This document shows positions 52,301-59,865 of a stretch of DNA of 64,000 nt, one piece after another. Source of the DNA: VRUE01 sp963702035 (GTDB lineage: Bacteria; Actinomycetota; Thermoleophilia; Solirubrobacterales; 70-9); NCBI GenBank assembly GCA_963702035.1, contig OY969700.1:1798001-1862000 (forward strand). The letters run 5' to 3'. Under the pieces are notes generated by a model that saw nothing but the letters and a program-made list of their open reading frames with translations, ran no database searches and was not told where the DNA came from. A program made the position numbers and the translations under genes. Each line of letters opens with the position of its first letter. Positions within the stretch are counted from its first letter, which is position 1.

Positions 52301-52673
52301 GCTGCACCGCCCCGAGGTCCCAGGGAGAGAGCGTGGTCACGTCGGGATTGCGCCGCAGGGTGCGGACCAGCGCCGGGCCCTGCCGGTCGAGCTGCCTCGC
52401 CGGGCCGCGCAGCAGGATCACGAACGGGGCGCTGTCGCCGAAGTGTTCGCGCAGCATGGCGTTGGCGCGGGCCGAGGACGAGCCGGGGATTTCGAGGCTG
52501 GTCGGGCTGAGCTTTCCCTCGACCCCGGCGCCGAGGACACCGAGCGCTACGATCGCGAGGAGCGTCGCCGCGAGCACGCGGCGGGGATGGCGCAGCAGCG
52601 CCGAACCGCGGGCGCGGTCCCTGCCTGGCGCCGACTCTCCGCGCGCCGTCCCCCTGCTCCTCCTCAAACCCAC
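49353..52673 (-). CDS. MMPL/RND-family transporter upstream of the mce genes
   Basis: 1,106 residues from GTG 52673. Two RND halves of about six membrane helices each. The first half has LALGVDYALLMVSRFREELS and the second has FGLSIDYAVFLLVRMRESYD, both with the proton-relay Asp-Tyr pair. Between them is a very long periplasmic/helical insert with LxxGAxxLxxG heptads (GATLLASGLTQAETG, LESGVARLAAGATALAGGIA). Such transporters export envelope lipids in actinobacteria. It lies in the same direction as the six MCE genes and may supply their lipid. A paralog starts at 62184. Confidence 0.88.
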   Translation of the reverse strand: MGLRRSRGTARGESAPGRDRARGSALLRHPRRVLAATLLAIVALGVLGAGVEGKLSPTSLEIPGSSSARANAMLREHFGDSAPFVILLRGPARQLDRQGPALVRTLRRNPDVTTLSPWDLGAVQRLRPTPREAIVIADFHVGTTQAVNETVPELNQILETTIEPPVRSTQTGYATLSRAIQDDSITATRRGELIALPILLIVLLLVFRSPVAAGIPLAFGAVTVIASRGLLSILTAWFSVDAFALVVCTMMGLALGVDYALLMVSRFREELSDGATPYDAARATRRTAGRTTVFAGSTLMLSMLVAFFIVPGSLLGSLAATLLIVVALSVLVAVLAGPAVLILLGSNVDRWRIGPVPGAGRSRLMTIVHAALRRPAAVAIAIGAVVLILAVPAVGLKTGPPSQTQLAHDDPIRKDFETIERAIGPGYDAPFVIVAGTDHGTVTEPSRLAALSRSQHRIAALPGVQTVIGPAQISRAVAPLRQVGAIVAGGTETGPLAQLGRLGRNLGRAASGVALLRGGIAKASYGAGLLAEGSGKAADGATLLASGLTQAETGSERAVGALRIFADGTRRLAGAQHRAALAGLNLKFALQSLAPNLRHNALSRSRRLRRSLEEEANQTLPRLQGPAEDAEAQLKTALQQLEGMTTGKADPNFSAALDAVRNALAAVSGTNPAGGAAYAPDYAGLPAELTALRAGLVEDAEEAKEVTDWLVSGIVLIKRLSNGATRLSDGLRKLEGAGKKLAHGSARLARAAGGLESGVARLAAGATALAGGIARLSDGATSLEENLAKGYSASRPLQTGLRRATVQVLSSSATLNRRARRLQRASPGLFDSGYFVLSALDGARPRVRERTATAIDLGGGGQGAAILVISRYTFNSPGSIALNKRLEVEAAALGREAGLETGVAGGAAQLNDYSQITRARIPFVVAAITLATFLVLVLVLRALPLAAIAVGLNLATVAVAFGILTLLFNLPEDWPLGGRSYVDAVGATAIFGVVFGLSIDYAVFLLVRMRESYDRDGDNAAAIEFGLERTARVITGAAAIMMAVFVAFAGAPIATVSQLGVGLTVAVLLDATVVRIVLLPALMLLLGDRVWWLPRSLERVLPKLNV

Positions 52674-52714
52674 CGTGCTAGTTTGAAGGTCGGGGACCTG
52701 GGAGGGGCCTGAAG

Positions 52715-53491
52715 ATGCGGAAGACTCTGTTAAGAACGCTTGTCGTGGTGGGCATGGTGGCGCTGCTGGCGGTCGCGGCGGCGCAGGCGATCACGCTGCG
52801 GGTCGGCGACATCGTCATCACCGGCGACGGCGGCTTCACCCCGACCACGCTGCCGAAGAACAAGAACGCGCCGATCAAGCTGTACGGGCACGCGAAATTC
52901 GCGACCGTAGACGGCACCCGCCCCTCGCCGCTGCGCACGCTGACGCTCGAATTCGACAAGCACGGCGCGGTCGAGACGCGCGGGCTCGAAAAATGCACGA
53001 TGGCGAAACTGGTCGCGACGACGACGAAGACCGCTCGCAAGCTGTGTCCTGACGCGATCGTCGGTACGGGCTTCGGCACCGCGCTCGTCGAGCTGCCCGA
53101 ACAAAAAGGGATCGAAGCCTCCTCGCCGCTGACCCTCTTCAACGGCCCGGTCAAACACGGCAACCCGACCGTCCTCGGGCACGCCCACATCGACTACCCG
53201 GGGCCGACGACCTACGTGATCCAGATCGAGATCGAAAAAGTCCACCACGGCCGCTACGGCTTCAGAACGGTCGCCAACTTTCCCCGGATCGTCAACGACT
53301 ACGGCTCGCCGATCTCCGGCCACCTGACGATCGGCAAGGAATGGATGTACAAGGGGCAGCGGCTCAGCTACGCCAACGCCCACTGCGCCGACGGACGGCT
53401 GCAGGCAAAAGCCGAATTCAGCTTCAAGAACGGCGACTTCGTCCAGGGCACGATTTTTAAACCATGCAAGGTGGCGCCTGGATCCAAATGA
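52715..53491 (+). CDS. Secreted protein of the mce-flanking paralog family (copy 3)
   Basis: 258 residues from ATG 52715 with a GGGAGGGG ribosome site. Signal peptide MRKTLLRTLVVVGMVALLAV. Family blocks are ITLRVGDIVITGDGGFTPTT LPKNKNAPIKLYGHAKFATV, EKCTMAKLVATTTKTARKLC, ELPEQKGIEASSPLTLFNGP and a final FKPCKVAPGSK. It is more divergent than copies 1 and 2 but clearly the same family. Only 41 bases separate it from the divergent MMPL start, so promoters of the two overlap. Confidence 0.75.
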   Translation: MRKTLLRTLVVVGMVALLAVAAAQAITLRVGDIVITGDGGFTPTTLPKNKNAPIKLYGHAKFATVDGTRPSPLRTLTLEFDKHGAVETRGLEKCTMAKLVATTTKTARKLCPDAIVGTGFGTALVELPEQKGIEASSPLTLFNGPVKHGNPTVLGHAHIDYPGPTTYVIQIEIEKVHHGRYGFRTVANFPRIVNDYGSPISGHLTIGKEWMYKGQRLSYANAHCADGRLQAKAEFSFKNGDFVQGTIFKPCKVAPGSK

Positions 53492-53521
53492 TCGCGGCCC
53501 GAAAGGGCCGAATGACGCTGC

Positions 53522-53587
53522 GCAGGGGTGCACCTCCCCGATTGCCCCGTAGCGCTGCTACGCGGCAATCGTCTCGTCACCCCCCTG
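53522..53587. repeat. Intergenic palindrome between paralog copies 3 and 4
   Basis: Inner arms 53540-53553 and 53557-53570 (GATTGCC ... GGCAATC) pair over 14 bases with a central GCT; outer GC-rich sequence pairs partially. No T tract. Similar in style to the other palindromes of the window but not in sequence. Confidence 0.7.
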
Positions 53588-53638
53588 CTTGGTCCTCGAC
53601 CCTTTCGACCTCGCGCTAATTTGTATCCAGGCGCCAAT

Positions 53639-54397
53639 GTGAAACGGAATCTCGCACTTCTCCTGGTAACTGCATTGACGGCGGTTGTCGTCTGTTCTGC
53701 CAACGCGGCCACCGTCCGGGTTGGGACGCTTGTGCTGCATGCCGATGGGGGCTTTGAGCCGCATGCGCTGCCGAAACGGGTCTACGCGCCGATCCACTTC
53801 CAGGGCTTCGGCGAAATCAAGACCACGGACGGGTCGATGCCGCCCGCCCTCCAGCACGTAAAGGTCGAATTCGACCACGACGGGCACCTGACGACCGCGG
53901 GCCTCCCCGTATGCAGGCCCTCCCAGCTCGAAGGGGCGACGACCGAACAGGCCCGTCGGCGTTGCGCCACGGCGATCGTCGGCACCGGCAAGCTCGGCGC
54001 TGAGGTCGACCTGGCGGGCATCGCGCGGCTCCGACTGCGCTCGCCGCTCACCGTTTTCAATGGGCCGCGTCGCGGCGGCGGCCTGACCGTGATCGTCCAC
54101 GCCCAGGCGCCCTTTCCGGTCTCCGAAACGTACGTCATCGTGATCCCGATCGAACGCCGTCAGGGCCTCTACGGCTACCGGGCGTCCTTCGACATCCCCC
54201 CGATCGCCGGCGGCCTCGGCTCGCTCACCTACATCGGCGCAAAGCTGGGCCGCCTCTACAAGTCCGGCGGCCGGCAGCGCAGCTACATCTCGGCCCGCTG
54301 CTCCGACTACATCCTCCAGACCAGGGGCTACTTCTCCTTCGCCGACGGCACCGTCGTCTACGGCAGCGTCTTCAAGACCTGCCGGCCCAAGGGCTGA
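53639..54397 (+). CDS. Secreted protein of the mce-flanking paralog family (copy 4)
   Basis: 252 residues from GTG 53639; the frame upstream of it runs through the palindrome and is non-conserved. Signal peptide VKRNLALLLVTALTAVVVCS. Family blocks are TVRVGTLVLHADGGFEPHAL PKRVYAPIHFQGFGEIKTTD, GLPVCRPSQLEGATTEQARR, LRSPLTVFNGP and a final FKTCRPKG. The Cys pattern is kept. It is followed by the tRNA-Lys gene. Function unknown. Confidence 0.75.
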   Translation: MKRNLALLLVTALTAVVVCSANAATVRVGTLVLHADGGFEPHALPKRVYAPIHFQGFGEIKTTDGSMPPALQHVKVEFDHDGHLTTAGLPVCRPSQLEGATTEQARRRCATAIVGTGKLGAEVDLAGIARLRLRSPLTVFNGPRRGGGLTVIVHAQAPFPVSETYVIVIPIERRQGLYGYRASFDIPPIAGGLGSLTYIGAKLGRLYKSGGRQRSYISARCSDYILQTRGYFSFADGTVVYGSVFKTCRPKG

Positions 54398-54438
54398 CCC
54401 CACCGCGCCACTCCGGGCTTCCTATACTTCCCGATCCC

Positions 54439-54512
54439 GGGCCGCTAGCTCAACTGGTTAGAGCAGGAGCCTCTTAAGCTCAAGGTTGAAGGTTCGAGTC
54501 CTTCGCGGCCCA
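54439..54512 (+). tRNA. tRNA-Lys (CUU)
   Basis: A standard cloverleaf: acceptor GGGCCGC with GCGGCCC, D arm GCTC-AACTGGTTA-GAGC, anticodon loop CTCTTAA (CUU), T arm GAAGG-TTCGAGT-CCTTC and discriminator A. No CCA is encoded. It contrasts sharply with the aberrant tRNA-like gene at 16952. Confidence 0.95.
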
Positions 54513-54532
54513 CTCACTCTGCTGGTTCGCAG

Positions 54533-55621
54533 TCAGGAAGCACTCTCGTCGATCACCTTACGGAGGGTCTCTCCGGCGCGGTAGCGGGTCGAGCGGCCAC
54601 GGCCTTCTTGGACCACCAACCCGGCGTCGAGGAGGCGGCGGAAGTCGGCGCTTGCGGTCGGTGCGGAGATGTCTGCCTCGGCGCTGTAGGCGGCGCGGTC
54701 GGTGCCGCCGATCAGGCTTTGCTCGAGGGCGATGGTGAGGCGTTCGGGCCAGCCGCGCTCGGCGATCAGCGCTTCCAGGCGCTCCCAGCGGGTCGCCGCC
54801 TCGGCGATCTGGTCGAGGCGCTTGCGAGCCTGCGCAAGGTGGGCGTCTATGCAGAACTCGACCCAGCCGGTGGCATCGCTTTCGGCAGGGTCGTACTCAG
54901 TGCCGTGAGCGGCCTGCAGTGCCGCGTAGTAGGCAGGGGTGTTATCCGCCAGGTATTCCTCAATCGATCCGAACTCCGGCGAGACGAGGCCATCGCGGGC
55001 AAGGACCAGCGACTGGACGATGCGCGAAACCCGCCCGTTGCCGTCCCGAAAGGGGTGAACGGAGACAACGTGCAGGTGGGCCATCGCGGCGCGCACAACG
55101 ACGTGAGACTCGAGGTCGCCGCCTTGCAGCCAGTCCGTGACATCGGTCATCAGGCCCGTGACATCGGCCGCGGGCGGGCCGTCATAGGCGGTGCTGCCAT
55201 CGCTGTTGAGGATTCTCACTGCGGTGGAGCGCCGGCGCCCGGGCTCCTTGTCTCTCTGGAAGGAGCAGGTGTCGAAGTGAAGGTCGAGGACGACGCGGTC
55301 GTTCCACCCGAAACCGGGATCGCCGGCCATCGCTCCGACGTGATCCATCGCCCGCGAGTAGCAAGCGAGGGCAAGGCGATCTTCGTCGGCGGGATCGACC
55401 TCCTCCTCGCGGTTCGCGACCGCGGCCGCGTCGGCGCTGTCCACCCGAAATCCCTCGATCGAGACGGAGCCCTCCACCGAGCGGGCACGGACGAAACGAC
55501 GCAGCGTGCCCATCCACCGCACCGGACGTCCAGATTGCGCGCCGAGAGCAGCACGCAACTCGTCGAGTTCCGCGAGGCGTGCCGTGGTATCGGCATTGGG
55601 CGAAGGCGTAGGGATCAGCAT
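54533..55621 (-). CDS. Fic-domain protein (AMPylase-type) with winged-helix C-terminus
   Basis: 362 residues. The catalytic Fic motif HPFRDGNGRVSR (189-200) is intact. An inhibitory helix motif S-x3-E-G (SVSIEG, 52-57) lies N-terminal, so this is a class II, self-inhibited Fic protein with an N-terminal Fic_N region. The C-terminus (ISAPTASADFRRLLDAGLVV QEGRGRSTRYR) is a winged helix likely to bind DNA. Fic enzymes transfer AMP to protein hydroxyls. The DNA-binding end and four 8-bp direct repeats just upstream (55643-55674) suggest autoregulation. It is adjacent to tRNA-Lys. Confidence 0.9.
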   Translation of the reverse strand: MLIPTPSPNADTTARLAELDELRAALGAQSGRPVRWMGTLRRFVRARSVEGSVSIEGFRVDSADAAAVANREEEVDPADEDRLALACYSRAMDHVGAMAGDPGFGWNDRVVLDLHFDTCSFQRDKEPGRRRSTAVRILNSDGSTAYDGPPAADVTGLMTDVTDWLQGGDLESHVVVRAAMAHLHVVSVHPFRDGNGRVSRIVQSLVLARDGLVSPEFGSIEEYLADNTPAYYAALQAAHGTEYDPAESDATGWVEFCIDAHLAQARKRLDQIAEAATRWERLEALIAERGWPERLTIALEQSLIGGTDRAAYSAEADISAPTASADFRRLLDAGLVVQEGRGRSTRYRAGETLRKVIDESAS

Positions 55622-55642
55622 CGCCTTAGTTTAGCGCATATC

Positions 55643-55674
55643 CGTATAAACGATTAAACGTATAAACGTATAGC
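55643..55674 (-). promoter_or_regulatory. Four 8-bp iterons upstream of the fic gene
   Basis: CGTATAAA, CGATTAAA, CGTATAAA and CGTATAGC are consecutive 8-bp direct repeats ending 21 bases before the fic ATG. The stretch is strikingly AT-rich for this genome and also contains possible -10 sequences. It is probably an operator array, perhaps for the Fic winged helix. Confidence 0.65.
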
Positions 55675-55676
55675 TG

Positions 55677-56483
55677 CTATTCGCCGAGCGAGCCGGCTGA
55701 GGTTCCGCCGAGGCCGAGCGGGTTTTTCAGCTGTTCCTTGCCGACTTCCTTCTGGACTTTGGCGAGTTCCTGCTTCTGTTTCTCGAATTTCTTGCCGCGT
55801 TCGCGGAATTCGGCCAGCTGTTTTTCGATGTTCTTGGCTTCCGCCTTGGAGGAGGACTGGGCCGCCGCCTGCTTGGTCGTCTTGTCGCCGCCGGCGAATT
55901 CGCCGTTGAAGTACTGGTAGATCGCCAGGGTGCTGAGCGAGCCCAGGCTGGGACTCTGTTCGGCGGCGATCTTCTGCGCTTTGGCCGCCTTGGCGACGTT
56001 TTCCTCGGCTTCGAGCACGCTGGTCGACGATTCCGCCAGACGGAAGAAGGTGCCGGCGACCAGCTGCGCCGCGGTCGGGCTCGGTTCCTTTGCCTGCTTC
56101 AGGTAACGGCTCCAGGCTTCTGAGCCGGCTTCAAAATCTTTGCGCGCTTCGACGCTGACGGTGGGGACTTCGGTTTCCGAGACGACTTCGATCTGCGAGT
56201 TGCCCCCGTTGATCCGGGCCCGCGTCAACTGCAGCAGCAGTTGTTCGTTGTTCGGGTCCTTGACCAGCCGGGCTTCGATCCTTTCGGCCTGTTCGTCGAA
56301 CACCTTGCCGGCGCTGCTGGTGCTGCCCGAGTTGCCGAACAGTTCGCCGATGTTGACGGGGCCGACGACAAGGAAGAGGCTGCCGCCCATGAGCAGGGCG
56401 AGAATCGCGTAGACGACCCGGACAACGTGTTTACGTTTTCCCCGGGTATCGAATACCAACCGCCGCTCACCGCTTGACGCCAT
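55677..56483 (-). CDS. Membrane-anchored TPR-like protein in the tat operon
   Basis: 268 residues from ATG 56483. A basic start, one membrane helix (VVRVVYAILALLMGGSLFLV), then a helical region (VFDEQAERIEARLVKDPNNE QLLLQLTRARI) with TPR character and a Lys/Glu coiled coil near the C-terminus (KKFEKQKQELAKVQKEVGKE). It starts seven bases after the tatC stop. It may help assemble or quality-control exported proteins, but no function is established. Confidence 0.65.
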   Translation of the reverse strand: MASSGERRLVFDTRGKRKHVVRVVYAILALLMGGSLFLVVGPVNIGELFGNSGSTSSAGKVFDEQAERIEARLVKDPNNEQLLLQLTRARINGGNSQIEVVSETEVPTVSVEARKDFEAGSEAWSRYLKQAKEPSPTAAQLVAGTFFRLAESSTSVLEAEENVAKAAKAQKIAAEQSPSLGSLSTLAIYQYFNGEFAGGDKTTKQAAAQSSSKAEAKNIEKQLAEFRERGKKFEKQKQELAKVQKEVGKEQLKNPLGLGGTSAGSLGE

Positions 56484-56490
56484 CAGCCGG

Positions 56491-57264
56491 TCATCTCTCC
56501 TGCGTTGAGGGTTTTGCCGTTCCTCCCGCCGCCCTCGGCCTGTCGAAGGCGCGTGCAAGCAAGATACTCAACTCGTACAAAGCAAGCAGGGGAACCATCT
56601 CGATCAGCATCGAGATCGGGTCGACCCCGGGCAGCGCCGCCGCGACGATCGCGATCAGCAGATAGGCGTAGCGGCGATTGGAGCTGAGCTGGGCGACGCT
56701 GACGATTCCCATCCGGGTGACGGCGAGAATCGCCAGGGGCAGCTGGAAGACGATGCCGCCGGCGAGCATCGTCATCGAGAAGAAGCTGTAGTAGTCGCGA
56801 GCGCGGACCTGGACGTTGAACTGGCTGTCGTTGAAGTTGAGCAGGAACTTGACCGCGGCCGGCATGACGACGAAGTAGGCGAAGGCGATGCCCGCCAGGA
56901 AGAGCAGCGGGGCCATCAGCATGATCGGCAGGGCGACGCGGCGCTCGGCGTCGCTGAAGGCCGGCAGGACGTAGGCGTAGGCCTGGTAGAGCAGCACCGG
57001 TAGCGAGAGGATGATCGCGCCGTAGGCAGCGACAGTCAGCGTCGTCGTGAAGGGCTCGGTGACGCCGAAGGTGATCAACTGCTTGTGACCGCTCGGCAGC
57101 GGGCCCGAGGCGATTTCCAGCAGCAGATGGTTCTGCCAGAAGCAGAGCGCCAGGGCTACTCCGAACGCCGTGGCGCTGACGATGAGGCGGCCGCGCAACT
57201 CGTCGAGGTGCTCTACGAGGCTGAGGCGATCCTCATGGGAGACCGGCCTGACGCGGCGGGACAT
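56491..57264 (-). CDS. tatC: Sec-independent translocase subunit TatC
   Basis: 257 residues. The N-terminal LVEHLDELRGRLIVSATAFG motif and six membrane helices with FAYFVVMPAAVKFLLNF are diagnostic. TatC binds twin-arginine signal peptides. It follows tatA by 12 bases. A local client is the Rieske protein QcrA (61448-62122), which carries a TRRRAF Tat signal. Confidence 0.95.
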   Translation of the reverse strand: MSRRVRPVSHEDRLSLVEHLDELRGRLIVSATAFGVALALCFWQNHLLLEIASGPLPSGHKQLITFGVTEPFTTTLTVAAYGAIILSLPVLLYQAYAYVLPAFSDAERRVALPIMLMAPLLFLAGIAFAYFVVMPAAVKFLLNFNDSQFNVQVRARDYYSFFSMTMLAGGIVFQLPLAILAVTRMGIVSVAQLSSNRRYAYLLIAIVAAALPGVDPISMLIEMVPLLALYELSILLARAFDRPRAAGGTAKPSTQER

Positions 57265-57276
57265 GCCGTGCCGGCC

Positions 57277-57528
57277 TCAGGGCTGCTTGTGTGCGACGGG
57301 CTCGGCCTTCTCGCCGGCGACTGCCGGGCCAGGGTCTCCGGCGGCGGGGATCTCACGCTGCCTGGGAGGCTCCTCGTCGTCATCGTGCTCGCCGCTGACC
57401 GAGCCTTTGAACTCACGGATGCCCTTGCCCAGCGAGCGCCCCAGCTCCGGCAGGCGTTTCGGGCCGAACACGATCAGGGCGATGATCAGGACGACGACTA
57501 TCTCAAGGGGACCGACGTTTCCGAGCAT
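57277..57528 (-). CDS. tatA: Sec-independent translocase subunit TatA/TatB-like
   Basis: 83 residues from ATG 57528; the longer frame to 57774 adds 82 non-conserved residues. MLGNVGPLEIVVVLIIALIV FGPKRLPELGRSLGKGIREF is the classic anchor, hinge and amphipathic helix. The tail is acidic. Only one tatA-type gene is in this operon, so it may serve both A and B roles or another copy exists elsewhere. Confidence 0.93.
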   Translation of the reverse strand: MLGNVGPLEIVVVLIIALIVFGPKRLPELGRSLGKGIREFKGSVSGEHDDDEEPPRQREIPAAGDPGPAVAGEKAEPVAHKQP

Positions 57529-57668
57529 CTGTCCATGGTAACGGGCGCCGCACACGAGCGGATCGGGTCGAACCGCGGGCGTGCGACTACCCGGTTCTGG
57601 GGTTTTCTGCAAATGCTGCGGGAAACCCCGGATTAAACCGCCGTCTCGTGTGTTCGATAGAGAGAGCA

Positions 57669-58001
57669 ATGAAGAATGCGAGCCGCACAGGGACGAAGAT
57701 CGAGGCCGGCCTCCACGTCTGCCCCGAGTGCCGCTCGAAGCTGGTCCAGCCGACCCGCTGGGAGCAGACGGCAAAGCGCGGGCACTGGCGCCTCTGGCGC
57801 CGCTGCCCCGAGTGCGAGTGGCACTGCGACGGTATCCACGGCGAGGGCGAGATCGATGCTTTCGACGAGGCCCTCGACGACGGCGCCGAAGCGCTTGCCG
57901 GTCAGCTCCACGAGCTCGAACAGGAGAGCATGCGGCAGATCGCCGAGACCTTCACCACCGCGCTGGCCGCCGATCTCATTACCGCGGACGACTTCGGTTA
58001 G
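57669..58001 (+). CDS. Small zinc-ribbon protein, function unknown
   Basis: 110 residues from ATG 57669 (the GTG/ATG frame from 57648 adds seven). Two CPEC knuckles (HVCPECRSKLVQP and RRCPECEWHCDG) form a zinc ribbon. The remainder is acidic and helical (DAFDEALDDGAEALAGQLHE LEQ). It stands between divergent tatA and the convergent prenyl-synthase gene. A regulatory or RNA-binding role is possible; nothing specific is visible. Confidence 0.7.
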   Translation: MKNASRTGTKIEAGLHVCPECRSKLVQPTRWEQTAKRGHWRLWRRCPECEWHCDGIHGEGEIDAFDEALDDGAEALAGQLHELEQESMRQIAETFTTALAADLITADDFG

Positions 58002-58004
58002 CTC

Positions 58005-58970
58005 TCAGCTATAGCGTTGGACGACCCCGTCGGCGACCAGGTCGAAGAGCTTTCGACGTTCCGCGTCGAAGCCGGCCGAGCCGAGCCGGCGCTTGCCTTC
58101 GGCGACCATCTCCAGCGCACGGGAGCGAACCTGCCTCAGTGCCCCGCTTGCCTCGATCCGATCGCAGAGCCGCGCGGCGCCGGCGGCGTCGAGTGAGCGC
58201 AGGTCGGCCGCGCCGATCCCCGGGTCCCGCTCAGCGGCGATGATCAGGGGAAGGGTCACGGTGCCGTCGAGCAGGTCCGTGCCGCGTGCCTTCCCAGTTC
58301 GCTCCGGCGGTCCTGAGACGTCGAGCACGTCGTCGAGGAGCTGAAAGGCAAGGCCGATCGCGGCGCCGAATTCGCCGAGGGCCTCGTCGTCGCGGCCGAG
58401 CAGACAGGCGGATTCGAACAACGTCGCCGTCTTGAGCCGGCAGCGTTGCAGGTAGCGACCCTCGCTGACCGAGACGTCGTACGCATCGCGACGCTGGGCC
58501 AGCTCGCCGCGGGCGAGCGCGACCGAGGCGCTGGAGAGCAGCTCGATCGAGCGCAGGTCCCCCGCGCCGGCGAGCAGGGCGAACGCCCGGGAGAAGAGTA
58601 GGTCCCCGGTCGCGGTGGCGCGCTCGCGGCCGGACGTGGCGGCGACCGTCGGCTTGCCGCGGCGCAGCGGCGCGGCGTCGAGGACATCGTCGTGGACCAG
58701 CGTCGCCATGTGGATCAGCTCGATCGCCGTCGCCGCCCGTATCGCCTCCTGTCCGCCGTCCTCGCCGGCGCAGAGCAGGACCAGTAGCGGCCGCAGGCGC
58801 TTACCCCCCGCCTCCAGGGTCATCGCCGCGTCGGCGGCCAGCGCCTCCCCGTAGCCGGTCCCCTGTTCGCGCAGCATCTGCTCGACCTGCCCCAGCCGGG
58901 TCGGCAGCCAACGGCTCGAAGCGTCGAGGACCGCGGTGACCGGCGGCGGTACCGCCGAGTGGCGGGTCAC
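58005..58970 (-). CDS. Long-chain polyprenyl diphosphate synthase
   Basis: 321 residues from GTG 58970, overlapping the menG stop (GTGA). First Asp-rich motif LVHDDVLDAAPLRRGKPTV, second FQLLDDVLDVSG, plus GGKRLRPLLVLL. It elongates farnesyl or geranylgeranyl diphosphate with IPP. Coupling to menG and the bc-complex operon indicates that it makes the menaquinone side chain. The chain length cannot be read reliably. Confidence 0.9.
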   Translation of the reverse strand: MTRHSAVPPPVTAVLDASSRWLPTRLGQVEQMLREQGTGYGEALAADAAMTLEAGGKRLRPLLVLLCAGEDGGQEAIRAATAIELIHMATLVHDDVLDAAPLRRGKPTVAATSGRERATATGDLLFSRAFALLAGAGDLRSIELLSSASVALARGELAQRRDAYDVSVSEGRYLQRCRLKTATLFESACLLGRDDEALGEFGAAIGLAFQLLDDVLDVSGPPERTGKARGTDLLDGTVTLPLIIAAERDPGIGAADLRSLDAAGAARLCDRIEASGALRQVRSRALEMVAEGKRRLGSAGFDAERRKLFDLVADGVVQRYS

Positions 58971-59695
58971 TCCCGGGTGCCGCTGTGAATGGTGACGATT
59001 CCCCCGGCCAGGATCCTGTAACGGATGCGCTCCAGGCCCGCGGCGTCCATCCTTTCCGCCAGCTCGCGCGGGGCGGGGAACGTCTTCAGCGACTCGGTCA
59101 GATAGGCATAGGCCTCCGGATTGTCCGAAAGCTTGCCGAGAACCGGAGCAAGCCGATCGAACCAGAGCGAGTAGAAGGTTGAGAAAGGCGGCCGGGTTGG
59201 CCTGGTGAACTCGAGAATCACCAGCTTCCCGCCCGGCTTGAGGACGCGAGTCATCTCGCGGAGCCCTTTGTCCCAGTCGGCGAAGTTGCGAAGACCGAAG
59301 CCGACCGCCACCGTGTCGAAGCGGCCCCCGGTGTAGGGCAGGCTCAGCGCGTCGGCCCACTCGAAGCGGACCCCGTCAACCCCTCGTCGCTTCGCCTTCT
59401 CACGGGCCAGATCCAGCATCGGCTCGGAGAAGTCGCTGCCGATCACGTTGCCGTCGGGGGAGATCCGCCCGGCCAGCTCGAAGGTCAGGTCGCCGGTTCC
59501 GCAGCAGACGTCCAGGATCGAAGCGCCCGGTGCGGGCGCGGCGACGTCGGCGGCTCGCTCGCGCCAGCGGTGGTGCAGACCGGCGCTCATCAACGAGTTG
59601 AGCAGGTCGTACCGACCCGCCACATGGTCGAACATGCCCTGAACCTGCTGAGAAAAATCAGCAGATTCCCGCGCGGGCTTCGTGGTGTCGGTCAT
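58967..59695 (-). CDS. menG: Demethylmenaquinone methyltransferase
   Basis: 242 residues of the UbiE/MenG family: FDHVAGRYDLLNSLMSAGLH HRWR, SAM-binding ILDVCCGTGDLTFEL, VGFGLRNFADWDKGLREMTR VLKPGGKLVILEF. It performs the last step of menaquinone synthesis. It follows qcrC after 170 bases containing the dispersed repeat, and overlaps the prenyl-synthase gene by four bases. In an actinobacterium, the menaquinone role is preferred over ubiquinone. Confidence 0.93.
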   Translation of the reverse strand: MTDTTKPARESADFSQQVQGMFDHVAGRYDLLNSLMSAGLHHRWRERAADVAAPAPGASILDVCCGTGDLTFELAGRISPDGNVIGSDFSEPMLDLAREKAKRRGVDGVRFEWADALSLPYTGGRFDTVAVGFGLRNFADWDKGLREMTRVLKPGGKLVILEFTRPTRPPFSTFYSLWFDRLAPVLGKLSDNPEAYAYLTESLKTFPAPRELAERMDAAGLERIRYRILAGGIVTIHSGTRE

Positions 59696-59758
59696 TTAGT
59701 CCTCACGGCGAGTTTGGCAGTTGCCACTTCTGGCTAAGTCTCCAGGCCGCGAAAGTCA

Positions 59759-59845
59759 AGCAGGTCGGGGGACGCAGGGAGGATGGTGAGGGGAGCGCAC
59801 TTTCGTGCGTGACCCGATCCAGACGACTGAGGACCCCGAGATGCG
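59759..59845. repeat. Dispersed 86-nt repeat, copy 2 (menG upstream region)
   Basis: Shares GCAGGTCGG, GGACGCAGGGAGGA, the hairpin CGCAC-TTTC-GTGCG and CGAGATGCG with 36183-36268. Here it is antisense to the adjacent genes: it lies upstream of menG (minus strand) while the repeat reads on the plus strand. Confidence 0.65.
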
Positions 59846-59865
59846 CCGACTTGCAGCGGCCTGGC

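Noticed and set aside
54439..55676. Genomic island integrated at tRNA-Lys
   Set aside because: No integrase and no repeat of the tRNA 3' end was seen downstream of the fic gene.
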